Made by a program: the position numbers and the translations under genes. The notes under the pieces were generated by a model, which did no database searches, was not told where the DNA came from, and saw only the letters and a list, made by a program, of their open reading frames with translations. Positions 1 through 7,806 of a stretch of 64,000 bases of DNA are shown here, piece after piece; the stretch's first letter is position 1, and the number at the start of each line of letters is the position of its first letter. Origin of the DNA: Pseudanabaena sp. PCC 6802 (GTDB lineage Bacteria > Cyanobacteriota > Cyanobacteriia > Pseudanabaenales > Pseudanabaenaceae); assembly GCF_000332175.1 (NCBI RefSeq), contig NZ_KB235914.1, positions 565,966-629,965 of the forward strand, written 5' to 3'.

Positions 1-1
1 G

Positions 2-358
2 ACTGCGCTTGATTGTTTACTAGAAGAGTATCAAAATCTAGAACAGGAGTTGCTTAAATTAGATATTGCCCCTAATTTCCCGCTTCACGAGGAATTCCCA
101 GGCTTTGACGAAAAAGAGTTGATAGCGACGATCTGCCAGCGCAATCTATTTGGTTGCGATCCCGATCCAGAAAATATCGCGATCGCCAAACTATGCCTGT
201 GGCTCAGAACGGCTCAATGCGATCGCCCCCTCATTCCTCTCGATCTGAATATCAAGCAAGGCGACCTCTCTAGTCGCAACCTGGCAGCCAAATTCACAGA
301 AATCTTTGCCCAACCTGCTAATCCAGACTGCCTGTTGTTAATTTATACCAAAACCTGA
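2..358 (+). pseudogene. C-terminal fragment of an N6-adenine DNA methyltransferase-like protein, cut by window edge
   Basis: The frame is open from the left edge to a TGA at 356-358, so the start lies outside the window. The segment NLFGCDPDPENIAIAKLCLW followed by LNIKQGDL resembles the part of large N6-adenine methylases (Eco57I/PglX type) that reads (I/L)YGVD.DP.AVEIAKLSLWL...LNIK.GDSL. In that family a long catalytic and specificity region follows, but here the frame ends about 25 codons later in an unrelated-looking tail. This suggests a truncated remnant. The family match is from memory of the motif. Confidence 0.5.
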
Positions 359-565
359 TTCCGGCGATCTTCGGTAAAAAACTCTCAATCAACTCTAGGG
401 TGGACATTGCCCGCCCAGCAGTCTGCACCTTTGACACTGACCCCCTTTTCAGAAGTTGCCTCAACCACCCCAACCTGCCCAACCTGTAGAATTACCCTAA
501 ATGTATCTATAATTGGGTAAAATAGCATAGCTTGTAATTTGGCGCTTATTGGAGTTTTAAGATAA

Positions 566-895
566 ATGAGTTCTGAGGTTGAAATAATAAAGCCATCCGG
601 CAGGTTAGATGTAACTAGTGCGGCTAAATTTCGGCACGAAGTTACCGAATTAGCCGCTACCAAGCCCAGATTTTTACTTGTAGATCTGGAAAATGTCAGC
701 TTTATGGACAGTTCGGGTTTGGGAGCTTTGGTCTCAGCACTCAAAACCATACGCAGCGTCAACGGAGAGTTAGCTGTTTGCTCCCTTAGCGAACAGGTCA
801 AAATGTTATTCGACCTGACCAGTATGAGCAAGATTTTTATTATTTATGCTAACCAGGGCGAGTTTTACTCTAAAGTTGGGCTATCGAGAAGTTAA
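566..895 (+). CDS. STAS-domain anti-sigma factor antagonist (SpoIIAA-like)
   Basis: This 109-residue protein is a single STAS domain. It opens with a short beta strand (VEIIKPSGRLDVTSA) and carries the phosphorylation-loop motif MDSSGLG at residues 47-53, the hallmark of SpoIIAA/RsbV antagonists. Such proteins bind an anti-sigma kinase when dephosphorylated and release it when phosphorylated. It converges with a response regulator/PP2C phosphatase gene 129 bases downstream, which is the expected kind of partner for dephosphorylating the STAS serine. No kinase gene is visible, so the pathway is inferred. The start ATG is supported by the domain beginning directly after it. Confidence 0.85.
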   Translation: MSSEVEIIKPSGRLDVTSAAKFRHEVTELAATKPRFLLVDLENVSFMDSSGLGALVSALKTIRSVNGELAVCSLSEQVKMLFDLTSMSKIFIIYANQGEFYSKVGLSRS

Positions 896-1024
896 TTCGC
901 CATAATTTGTCTCTGTAAAGTTCCATTGGCGTAGGGACAGGTTTCGTTCAAGTACTAGTAGTGACTGCAAAAAATTCTGGCTAAACTTGCCCTTAAATGC
1001 AGCCTATCGATCGAGAGCGCCAAA

Positions 1025-2191
1025 TTAAGCAAAGCTAAGCTCCAACAGCGATAGGTCATCCTCAAGCTTATCGCCATGTTTTGCTGTCAGCGTAGCCTTG
1101 TGTAAGGCTATATCGAGACTATTTTCGCCCTGCCCCACAGGAGATATCAGGGCATCGATCAAACTGTCCAGCCCCCACAGTGAATCATCTGCTTGCGCGA
1201 TCTCATAGGCACCATCGCTAAACAGGTAAAGCTTGCTACCAGGGGGAATATTGCAAATTTTGGTTTCAAATTCGACATCAGATATCATTCCAATTGGTAA
1301 GCCACTAGTTTTGAGCTTCACGATCTCTTTGCCATCAGGACTATCGTTCGAGTTATTTACTAATATGGCAGGTGGATGACCGCCACTGGAATAGGCTAAT
1401 TGTTGATTAGATTTGTTATAGACCCCGTACCAGATTGTAAAGTACATATCTTGATGTCCCGACATCTGGAAATAGTCGTTTAGCGCGCTCAGTACTTCAT
1501 GGGGTTGGCTCAGATCTGTCGATCCCAGTATCTGGGCGCTCCCCTTTTGGCCGCTCGTGCGTAGAAGGTTTAACACGGACACCGATAATAGCGCTGCCCC
1601 TACGCCATGCCCGGCAACATCGAGCAGGTAGAATACTAAGCGATCTCGATCCAGCCAGTAATAGTCAAAACAGTCTCCTCCTAATTGTGCTGATGGCAAA
1701 AAACAGGAACGGGTAGCGATCTGACCTTCAAGAGGATGTGGCAGTAGCGATCGCACGTAGGCTGCCGCTTGCGCTAATTCCGCTTCTAAATATTGTTTCT
1801 GCACCTGTAGAGCATGATTGGCTTGGTATAACCGCAAACCAGCTCTAACCCTCGCTTTTAGTTCATTTAGATCGGGTGGCTTTGATAGAAAATCATCTGC
1901 CCCATTTTCTAAGCCCTGGACTATATCGACCACCTGATCGCGGGCAGTAAGCAAGATAAAATAGGTATTGGCTAAGGTATCTTCGGTTTTGACATGGCGG
2001 CATACTTCCAGCCCATCCATCATCGGCATCATCCAATCACAAACGATCAGAGCCGGACGCAACCTTAGTGCTTCTTTCAGACCTTCTTCTCCGTTGGTAG
2101 CAACAAAGACCTCATAGCCCTGCTTCTTGAGGGACCTCGATAAGGTCAATCTCATGGTTGGATCGTCGTCAACGATCAGAATTTGGCACAT
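1025..2191 (-). CDS. response regulator with PP2C-type (RsbU/SpoIIE) serine phosphatase output domain
   Basis: The 388-residue protein has an N-terminal receiver domain (about 1-120) with acidic residues VDDD at 7-10, phospho-acceptor Asp52 in VCDWMMP and Lys104 in LSKPP. A short coiled linker follows, then a PP2C/SpoIIE phosphatase domain (about 150-386) with metal-binding motifs GGDCFDYY, LLDVAGHG, LFSDGAYE and EDDLSLL. All expected metal-ligand acidic positions appear present. It probably turns a phosphorelay signal into dephosphorylation of a STAS protein; the STAS gene at 566-895 is the obvious candidate, although the two genes converge rather than form an operon. Confidence 0.88.
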   Translation of the reverse strand: MCQILIVDDDPTMRLTLSRSLKKQGYEVFVATNGEEGLKEALRLRPALIVCDWMMPMMDGLEVCRHVKTEDTLANTYFILLTARDQVVDIVQGLENGADDFLSKPPDLNELKARVRAGLRLYQANHALQVQKQYLEAELAQAAAYVRSLLPHPLEGQIATRSCFLPSAQLGGDCFDYYWLDRDRLVFYLLDVAGHGVGAALLSVSVLNLLRTSGQKGSAQILGSTDLSQPHEVLSALNDYFQMSGHQDMYFTIWYGVYNKSNQQLAYSSGGHPPAILVNNSNDSPDGKEIVKLKTSGLPIGMISDVEFETKICNIPPGSKLYLFSDGAYEIAQADDSLWGLDSLIDALISPVGQGENSLDIALHKATLTAKHGDKLEDDLSLLELSFA

Positions 2192-2312
2192 TTACGGCAA
2201 AAGATACGATACAAAGTCATCTGCAACTGAATCCTAACAATCAAAGTTTATCTTGTCTTTGCCGTTGAAATTTTTCCCTTAGCATTAACCATACATAGTT
2301 TTATTACCGAAT

Positions 2313-2858
2313 CTACTGCTGAACTGAGAAGGATGTCGCAACTTTGTAAAACATGTCCTTGACTTTAGGCCAACGGTTTTCCGAGGTCGATACGCTTAAA
2401 GTATACAGGTTACCACGATTTGTAGTGACATTAACCAGATCGTGACGTAGCTCTCCCGTAGCACGCCTGACTGCGTACTCTAGCAGGTAGTAATCTTTGC
2501 CATTGACATCGCGTAGTTCTGCGTTAATTAATTCCGCCTCGCGCCCAGAACCAGAAGCAGCAATTACCTTTTGTTTTACCTTTAGACCGACATCGCTAGC
2601 AGAGCCGATTTCGCCTAGATCCTTTACGCTACTTAGTTTGCTAATAACTACAGACACATTTTCGGCCTGCTCGATAATGTCATGAAAAATGACATCAGGG
2701 CCATTCTTCAGGCTAGTTTGCAACCATCCGTTGGGATAAAGAAAACTATAGCCATCTTTGCTGTCAACGAAAGGGACAAGCCCGTTTGTAGATGAGACAC
2801 AGCCACTTAGACCTATTGTCAACATCATGAGAATAATGCAAACAGCACGTTTGAACAT
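2313..2858 (-). CDS. PsbP-like (CyanoP family) lipoprotein
   Basis: A 181-residue protein with a signal peptide (hydrophobic 8-18) and a lipobox LSGC at about residues 18-21, so it should be lipid-anchored. The mature part begins with FVDSKDGYSFLYPNGW, the typical opening of PsbP/CyanoP domains, and ends with a KDMFYKVATSF motif also typical of the fold. In cyanobacteria CyanoP is a thylakoid lumen lipoprotein associated with photosystem II assembly. Whether this is the CyanoP orthologue or another PsbP paralogue cannot be settled here. It is monocistronic. Confidence 0.8.
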   Translation of the reverse strand: MFKRAVCIILMMLTIGLSGCVSSTNGLVPFVDSKDGYSFLYPNGWLQTSLKNGPDVIFHDIIEQAENVSVVISKLSSVKDLGEIGSASDVGLKVKQKVIAASGSGREAELINAELRDVNGKDYYLLEYAVRRATGELRHDLVNVTTNRGNLYTLSVSTSENRWPKVKDMFYKVATSFSVQQ

Positions 2859-3081
2859 ATGCTTATACCAACCTCGATGAACTATACAGATAGTAATATA
2901 ATTTAATTAAGTAATGCAGCGAAAGATTACGCTTTGTTTCGGAATCCTGAAGTATGTAACCGTAGCATGATAGTTTTTAATGAGGATTTTGAGGAAAGCC
3001 CCCTCAAACAAATATTATCCTTCAATCGGTCTTGTAACTAACACATTCCATTTACAGAAGAAGTTGTATACAAAAGTTGCA

Positions 3082-3297
3082 ATGAAAGAGAACACTATAA
3101 ACTACTCAAATTTCAAATCCGAACCTTCCCCATCCGAAGCTTTAAGTGATTACGTCGCCCATCTACAACTGCACATGACCTTGCAAGCTCGTAATCTAGT
3201 TCCCCATCTCGGCAGCGATCGCTACTCTGGCGATAGCCGCAGCCAGTTACTACAACAGACACAGGTTGCATTTGAAAAGCTGGCATCGCGCCAGTAG
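3082..3297 (+). CDS. small hypothetical protein
   Basis: I do not recognise this 71-codon gene. ATG at 3082 is preferred over the in-frame upstream ATG at 2980 because the segment between is low in acidic residues and looks non-coding. The product is soluble and polar, with no membrane segment. A central stretch SDYVAHLQLHMTLQARNLVPHL is predicted helical and amphipathic. It stands alone between the PsbP-like gene and a repeat element. It could be a small cyanobacterial conserved protein or a chance frame. Confidence 0.4.
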   Translation: MKENTINYSNFKSEPSPSEALSDYVAHLQLHMTLQARNLVPHLGSDRYSGDSRSQLLQQTQVAFEKLASRQ

Positions 3298-3442
3298 TTT
3301 TGGGCGGATGCATTTTATTCCAGAATATTAACTAATTTGCGAGTAATTACTGCATATAAACCTGCTAAGGCTTAATAATTAAGCGCAGGTAGCATCAGTT
3401 TTACTCGCTTTTTGTTGCCTAAGCAAAAGGCCAATGATTATA

Positions 3443-3553
3443 TATAGCTATAGCCAATAGGCTTAGGACGGCGTGCAGGGGTGGAACCCCTGCGTGGTGC
3501 GTGGGGACGCAGCCCCCACACCCCCTGTCCTAACCGATCTGTCTACGGCTATA
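3443..3553 (+). repeat. MITE-like repeat R1, copy a
   Basis: A 111-bp element with imperfect terminal inverted repeats: it starts TATAGCTATAGCC and ends in the complement of TATAGCCGTAGAC. The GC-rich core folds on itself (GGGGTGGAACCCC and GGGGACGCAGCCCCCA). A second copy in reverse orientation lies at 5397-5499, so the two flank ilvC and the remnants beside it. No transposase is inside. Confidence 0.75.
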
Positions 3554-3560
3554 ATTAAAA

Positions 3561-3605
3561 AAAGCGATCGCTCTCACAGCTTTCCATAGGTAGGGCGATC
3601 GCTTT
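3561..3605. terminator. candidate bidirectional terminator built from HIP1 repeats
   Basis: AAAGCGATCGC at 3561-3571 pairs with GCGATCGCTTT at 3595-3605 around a 23-base loop, with A and T runs on the outer sides. It lies between the small hypothetical gene and the convergent ilvC. Confidence 0.4.
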
Positions 3606-3646
3606 ATTTGCAAGGTGATCCATTTGTCACTAGAAACTAGGACATG

Positions 3647-3678
3647 AGGAGCAAGAGTGTGATACCACGCTTGCTCCT
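3647..3678 (-). terminator. candidate ilvC transcription terminator
   Basis: A perfect 9-bp stem (AGGAGCAAG at 3647-3655, CTTGCTCCT at 3670-3678) with a 14-base loop, beginning about 18 bases after the ilvC stop codon. There is no strong U-run. Confidence 0.45.
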
Positions 3679-3696
3679 TAAATGTCAAATCTTTTA

Positions 3697-4692
3697 CTAG
3701 ACCTTCTTCATCCAGCTAAACATAGCACGCAAGTCTTTACCAACGACTTCGATTGGGTGTTCGGCTTCGCGGCGGCGCATGGCAGTAAAGCCAGGTTTGC
3801 CTGCCTGGTTCTCCAGGACGAACTCGCGAGCAAATTGCCCGGACTGGATTTCAGAGAGAATTTTGCGCATCTCCGTGCGGGTTTCTTCCGTAATAATGCG
3901 ATCTCCACGGGTATAGTCGCCATATTCAGCCGTATTCGAGATGCTGTGGCGCATGGTTGCCAGCCCGCCTTCTACGATCAAGTCTACGATTAGCTTGACC
4001 TCATGCAAGCATTCAAAATAAGCCAGTTCGGGTTGGTAGCCAGCATTGACCAGCGTTTCAAACCCCGATTTAATCAACGCACTTAAACCACCGCACAGAA
4101 CCACCTGTTCGCCAAATAGATCCGTTTCAGTTTCCTCGCGGAATGTGGTTTCCAGGATGCCAGCGCGGGTGCCGCCAATACCGCGAGCATATGCCATAGC
4201 GCGATCGCGAGCCTGTCCAGAAGCATCCTGGTAAACGGCAAACAACGAAGGCACGCCCTGCCCCTGTTGAAACACGCGGCGCACCAGATGTCCTGGCCCT
4301 TTGGGTGCAATCATCACCACGTCAACATGGGGAGGAGGCACAACTTGAGCAAAGTGAATATTAAAGCCGTGAGCAAAAGCCAGCACGTCACCTTCTTTGA
4401 GGTTAGGCGCAATATCATTGTTAAACACAGCTTTCTGCACTTCGTCGGGTAGCAGAATCATTAAGAAATCGGCAGCGGCGGCAGCATCAGATGTACTTTT
4501 GACAGTTAAGCCTTCGGCTTCTGCCTTTTGCCAGGATGGACTACCAGGATACAGCCCCACCATGACATCCAGGCCGCTATCTTTGAGATTAAGGGCGTGG
4601 GCGTGTCCTTGAGAACCATAGCCAATGATAGCAATTTTCTTCCCTGCCAGGAAGTCAAGATTTGCGTCGGTATCGTAGTACATCTTAGCCAT
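3697..4692 (-). CDS. ilvC: ketol-acid reductoisomerase (NADP+)
   Basis: The 331-residue product is the usual size of a class I acetohydroxyacid isomeroreductase, which converts 2-acetolactate or acetohydroxybutyrate to the dihydroxy acid in valine, leucine and isoleucine synthesis. The N-terminal Rossmann domain carries [13 protein letters not shown] near residue 24. [10 protein letters not shown] and the acidic Mg2+ site [17 protein letters not shown] are present, and the C-terminal knotted domain includes the [12 protein letters not shown] motif. The start ATG is at 4692. The gene stands alone between two inverted R1 repeats. Confidence 0.97.
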   Translation of the reverse strand: MAKMYYDTDANLDFLAGKKIAIIGYGSQGHAHALNLKDSGLDVMVGLYPGSPSWQKAEAEGLTVKSTSDAAAAADFLMILLPDEVQKAVFNNDIAPNLKEGDVLAFAHGFNIHFAQVVPPPHVDVVMIAPKGPGHLVRRVFQQGQGVPSLFAVYQDASGQARDRAMAYARGIGGTRAGILETTFREETETDLFGEQVVLCGGLSALIKSGFETLVNAGYQPELAYFECLHEVKLIVDLIVEGGLATMRHSISNTAEYGDYTRGDRIITEETRTEMRKILSEIQSGQFAREFVLENQAGKPGFTAMRRREAEHPIEVVGKDLRAMFSWMKKV

Positions 4693-4779
4693 AGCTCAGG
4701 TATCTCCAGGACATTCAATAATAGTGAATAGCAGTTAACTTACAATTTACGGCGTGCAATTTTATTGCAGTTTTCTAGT

Positions 4780-5082
4780 TTACCTAAAAACTGGTGGCAA
4801 ATTTAAATCTAGTTGGAAAACTGGAAAACCATCGCAGCAGCTTGCGCTACAAATGGCTCTACTGTAGCTTATTAAAATTGGTGTTTTCAAAACCTTAGGG
4901 AAAGCGACAATTTCATCAGATTTAGTACGAAACTCGCGGAATAAGCGCTCCAGATGATTAGTTATCCGAACCTGGCTGCTGGGAGAGCCAATTTCGCTCG
5001 CCGAACTCAAGCCTTCCGAGCTATCTTTGGAGCCAATTCGTGCCGATGCCCTGATTTTGCTACAGTCCGAACGGTTAGTTTT
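4780..5082 (-). pseudogene. decayed transposase remnant (Mutator/IS256-like C-terminus)
   Basis: Read on the minus strand, 4971-4897 encodes VRITNHLERLFREFRTKSDE, which resembles the TTN.LER.FRE.R.K.DEIGAFPN block around the catalytic glutamate of Mutator/IS256-type transposases. The flanking sequence is not recognisable and no complete transposase frame exists. I treat it as a relic upstream of ilvC; the family assignment is tentative. Confidence 0.45.
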
Positions 5083-5084
5083 GC

Positions 5085-5380
5085 ATAGTGACATCCTCCC
5101 CGCCGCAAGCGGACGGGGCATCCTAACCTCACGATTAGACATTAATCTGCCCAACGCCACTGATCTAGAGCCGCCTCATGACGTACTCCCCGACAGACCG
5201 ACTTGACAGACTGTTTCCCTTCCCCAGAGTCCCTGGGTACAATACAATTCCCGAACTTTGGAGGTCCCGGCAATGCCTGACTTTCACTCTCAATCGGTGG
5301 GCTGCGAACCACAACAATTTTATCACGCCCCAAGGGGCGGGGAATTCGACCCTTAGCGATTAAATTCCAGGTCGAGCCGG
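5085..5380 (-). mobile_element. IS200/IS605-derived remnant (hairpin ends, no intact tnpB)
   Basis: Two GC-rich hairpins bracket the segment: CCCCGCCGCAAGCGGACGGGG near 5099-5118 next to GTGACATCCTC, and CGCCCCAAGGGGCG followed by GGAATTCGACCC near 5327-5349. Such subterminal hairpins beside GAATTCCCCGCC and GAGGATGTCA sequences are what I associate with cyanobacterial IS200/IS605 tnpB elements. The interior (about 210 bp) has no usable tnpA or tnpB frame, so it would be an internally deleted derivative. Exact ends are uncertain. Confidence 0.4.
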
Positions 5381-5396
5381 ATAAAACTATGCCATT

Positions 5397-5499
5397 TATA
5401 GCCGTAGACAGATCTATTAGGACAGGGGGTGTGGGGGCTACGCCTCCACGCAGGGGTTCCACCCCTGCACCCGTCCTAAGCCTATTGGCTATAGCTATA
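5397..5499 (-). repeat. MITE-like repeat R1, copy b (inverted relative to copy a)
   Basis: A 103-bp reverse-complement relative of 3443-3553, sharing both termini (TATAGCCGTAGACAGATC on one side, GGCTATAGCTATA on the other) and the GC-rich core. It ends immediately before the Rpn fragment, whose 5' part is missing. Confidence 0.75.
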
Positions 5500-5501
5500 G
5501 A

Positions 5502-5753
5502 ATGGCAGATTATCGGCTGCGGATATATCGCCGCTTCCCTGAGAAGGAAGTGCGGCAGGTAGTAATTTATCTAGTACCTTCTAGCTCGGAGTTGGTATTC
5601 CAAACCAGCTTTGTCATTCCGGAGATGCCCCATGAATTTGAGGTAATACGATTGTGGGAGCGATCGCCTGCCGAATTTCAGCGACTACCTGGACTGTTAC
5701 CCTTTGCAGTCGCTCGGCAAATCCCGACAACTTCACGCGCGATCTCTGGTTGA
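5502..5753 (+). pseudogene. fragment of an Rpn-family (PD-(D/E)XK) recombination-promoting nuclease/putative transposase
   Basis: The 83 codons contain YRLRIYRRFPEKEVRQVVIY and FEVIRLWERSPAEF followed by PGLLPFAV. These match the middle of the cyanobacterial Rpn family, where RQVVIYL..., HEFEVIRLWE and GLLPFAVL follow one another. Full proteins are about 250-330 residues, so both the N-terminal third with the first catalytic residues and the C-terminal half are missing. Repeat R1b abuts its 5' end, so repeat insertion or recombination may have removed the start. Confidence 0.6.
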
Positions 5754-5775
5754 CTGAGAACAAAATGCGCGTTCT

Positions 5776-5868
5776 CTTGACTTGTATTTATTTCTGTGCG
5801 ATTAATTTTCTTCTCCTGGCGATCGTTCTGCTGTGATTATTTCGTGGGAATTGCCCACCCTACTAGCT
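5776..5868 (+). repeat. interspersed repeat R3, copy a
   Basis: A 93-bp sequence (CTTGACTTGTATTTAT ... GTGGGAATTGCCCACCC ... TACTAGCT) repeated at 6977-7069 and, inverted, at 25430-25518. GTGGG.ATTGCCCAC is a small hairpin inside it. The rest of the stretch between the Rpn fragment and the Uma2 gene holds only HIP1 sites. Confidence 0.7.
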
Positions 5869-6056
5869 CTTTCCAAACACGCGATCGCCGGAAATCCCAA
5901 ACGCAATGATGTAAAGAGATCGCTCAACAAGAACGTTTGATTTCACAATAGGAAAGACTTGCCAAACAAGAGTTGGAGGCGATCGCTGTCACCACTGGTT
6001 GCTACTAAAATACAAAAACTATGGCAGAATAAAGATAACCTGACGTGCTCAAAGCT

Positions 6057-6878
6057 ATGGTTAATCTATCTTCTGAATACCGCCGCCGCTTACCAACGGC
6101 TCAGGAATTACCTTGTTCCGACGAAACTCCTGTGGATAACGAACTGCAAAACGACATCCCAAATATTTTGCTGCACCTGTTGATCGATATTTGGGGCGAT
6201 CGCTCGGACTGGTTCTTTGGAGTCGATATGGCGGTTTACTACGACCCTGACCTGGAAAATCCGAAAAAGTCTAAATCTGTTGTTCCGGATGGTTTTTTGG
6301 CTTTAGGTGTCAAGAAGAGAACGGATGAAGGTGGGCGCTTGAGCTATGCGATTTGGCAAGAGGGAGCGATACCGATTTTCTTCTTAGAAGTAGTTTCTAA
6401 GAAATACAACAATGAATACGAGACTAAGTTGACACAATATGCAGAGATAGGCGTTCTCTATTATGTTGTTTACAATCCGTTAAGTGGCAAAGGAATTCAT
6501 AAAAATCGTCAATCTTTAGAAGTATACAAATTAATCGAAGGGAAGTACGAACTTCAGTCATCCGTAGCGCGGCTACCTGAAGGGGTCGAAATGGTGTGGA
6601 TGCCAGAGATCGATCTGGGTATTGGTTGCGAACGAGCAGATCGCGGTGATTGGCAGAGGGAATGGGTCTATTGGTACGATCGCCATGGCAAGAGATATCC
6701 TACTGCTCGCGAACGGGCTTTACAAGAGCAACAAGCTCGAATCAAGGCTGAAATGCTCGCAGATAGATCTATACTTGCTAAACAAGAAGCGGAGGCGATC
6801 GCTGAGCAAGAACGCCAAAAGAATGAAAAGCTAGAGGCGTACCTCAGATCGCTTGGCATTAACCCCAATGAGGTTTAA
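6057..6878 (+). CDS. Uma2-family (DUF820) putative endonuclease, copy 1
   Basis: About 273 residues from ATG 6057 (an in-frame GTG lies 12 bases upstream). The PD-(D/E)XK core is visible as VVPDGFLALG followed by FFLEVVSKKYNNEYETK and then QYAEIGVLYYVVYNP, the usual Uma2 layout. The last 60 residues form a charged, Glu/Gln-rich helix ending YLRSLGINPNEV. Uma2 genes are very numerous in cyanobacteria; their function is unproven, with nuclease activity and association with mobile DNA inferred from fold. A near-identical copy lies at 23359-24159 and a broken copy at 25611-25983. Confidence 0.85.
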   Translation: MVNLSSEYRRRLPTAQELPCSDETPVDNELQNDIPNILLHLLIDIWGDRSDWFFGVDMAVYYDPDLENPKKSKSVVPDGFLALGVKKRTDEGGRLSYAIWQEGAIPIFFLEVVSKKYNNEYETKLTQYAEIGVLYYVVYNPLSGKGIHKNRQSLEVYKLIEGKYELQSSVARLPEGVEMVWMPEIDLGIGCERADRGDWQREWVYWYDRHGKRYPTARERALQEQQARIKAEMLADRSILAKQEAEAIAEQERQKNEKLEAYLRSLGINPNEV

Positions 6879-6976
6879 CCATGATCGCCTGAGCAACACC
6901 TGATTAACCGATCGCTGGTTGAATGAGCGCTAGGAGCGCGATCGCTTCCTCTGAAACTTGAGAAACAAGGAGAGCG

Positions 6977-7069
6977 CTTGAATTGTATTTATCTCTGTGC
7001 GATTAATCTTCTTCTCTTCGCGATCGTTCTGCTGCGATTATTCCGTGGGCATTGCCCACCCTACTAGCT
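6977..7069 (+). repeat. interspersed repeat R3, copy b
   Basis: A close relative of 5776-5868, about 100 bases past the stop of Uma2 copy 1. The inverted third copy lies about 90 bases past the stop of the broken Uma2 gene, so the repeat travels with, or marks, the 3' side of Uma2 genes here. Confidence 0.7.
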
Positions 7070-7120
7070 TTGATAACAAAGGTAGGCGAAATTAAGCGTA
7101 AATTCGTCACTAGAAAATAC

Positions 7121-7789
7121 TTAGGGGAGATCGCTTCCCAGATAAGCGATTAAATTATGTACGTTAGTTTGGTAATCGTCTATATCGTCATCCCAGCCAG
7201 CCATCGATTTCATGGATGAACTGACTGGATTGTAATTTCGATAACATTCTTCAAAAATCTTATCATCTTTATAAAAGTCTCCTCTATCCGTCCATTCAAA
7301 AGCATTCATCTCATAGCAATCTGCAAAGGTTTGCATCATTGCTGTAAGATTGTCATATTTTTGTTGAAATGGACAATAGCCCCATTCTTTATGGTCAAAT
7401 GTATACACCGGAGAAGAGAGAAATCGATCTACACCGCAAACTATAAAGTAAGTTATGGGATCTCTGTCAAATATTGCCAACCATTTATCTCCCCATAATC
7501 CCTCTCTCTTTAATCTCATAAATAAGCCATTATATTCTTGAATAGCTTCTTCTAAAGAGAAGAAATCTAAACCGCCAAACCCATCAAATTGAAATAATGA
7601 GCCTTGATCGAATCCATTATGCCACTGATACAAACAATAAACCTCTTCTGGCAAGTAGAAGGGAATAGCAGAAGCCATTTGATCGATTTGTATACGTGTA
7701 ATGCCAGGATTAAAAATTTTGGCTCGCTCAGGTTCGTTAATTGTCATCCAACTAATTATTCTGTCCAAACTGTTGATTAGTTCATCCAT
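7121..7789 (-). CDS. SMI1/KNR4 (SUKH) family immunity protein
   Basis: A 222-residue acidic protein. ATG 7789 is preceded by AGGGAGA, and the gene begins 17 bases after the Rhs stop codon, so the two were built as one transcription unit. The region LPEEVYCLYQWHNGF followed by FFSLEEAIQEY is characteristic of SMI1/KNR4-type SUKH domains, with the C-terminal part rich in Asp and aromatic residues. SUKH proteins are the commonest immunity proteins behind Rhs/CDI nuclease toxins, binding and blocking the toxin tip. It most likely neutralises the NucA/NucB-like tip encoded just upstream. The frame is intact although the toxin gene is wrecked. Confidence 0.85.
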   Translation of the reverse strand: MDELINSLDRIISWMTINEPERAKIFNPGITRIQIDQMASAIPFYLPEEVYCLYQWHNGFDQGSLFQFDGFGGLDFFSLEEAIQEYNGLFMRLKREGLWGDKWLAIFDRDPITYFIVCGVDRFLSSPVYTFDHKEWGYCPFQQKYDNLTAMMQTFADCYEMNAFEWTDRGDFYKDDKIFEECYRNYNPVSSSMKSMAGWDDDIDDYQTNVHNLIAYLGSDLP

Positions 7790-7806
7790 CACTTCAGATC
7801 TCCCTA

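Noticed and set aside
5142-5462. 106-codon minus-strand frame as an independent gene
   Set aside because: It lies across the IS605-type hairpin and repeat R1b; its sequence comes from the element ends.
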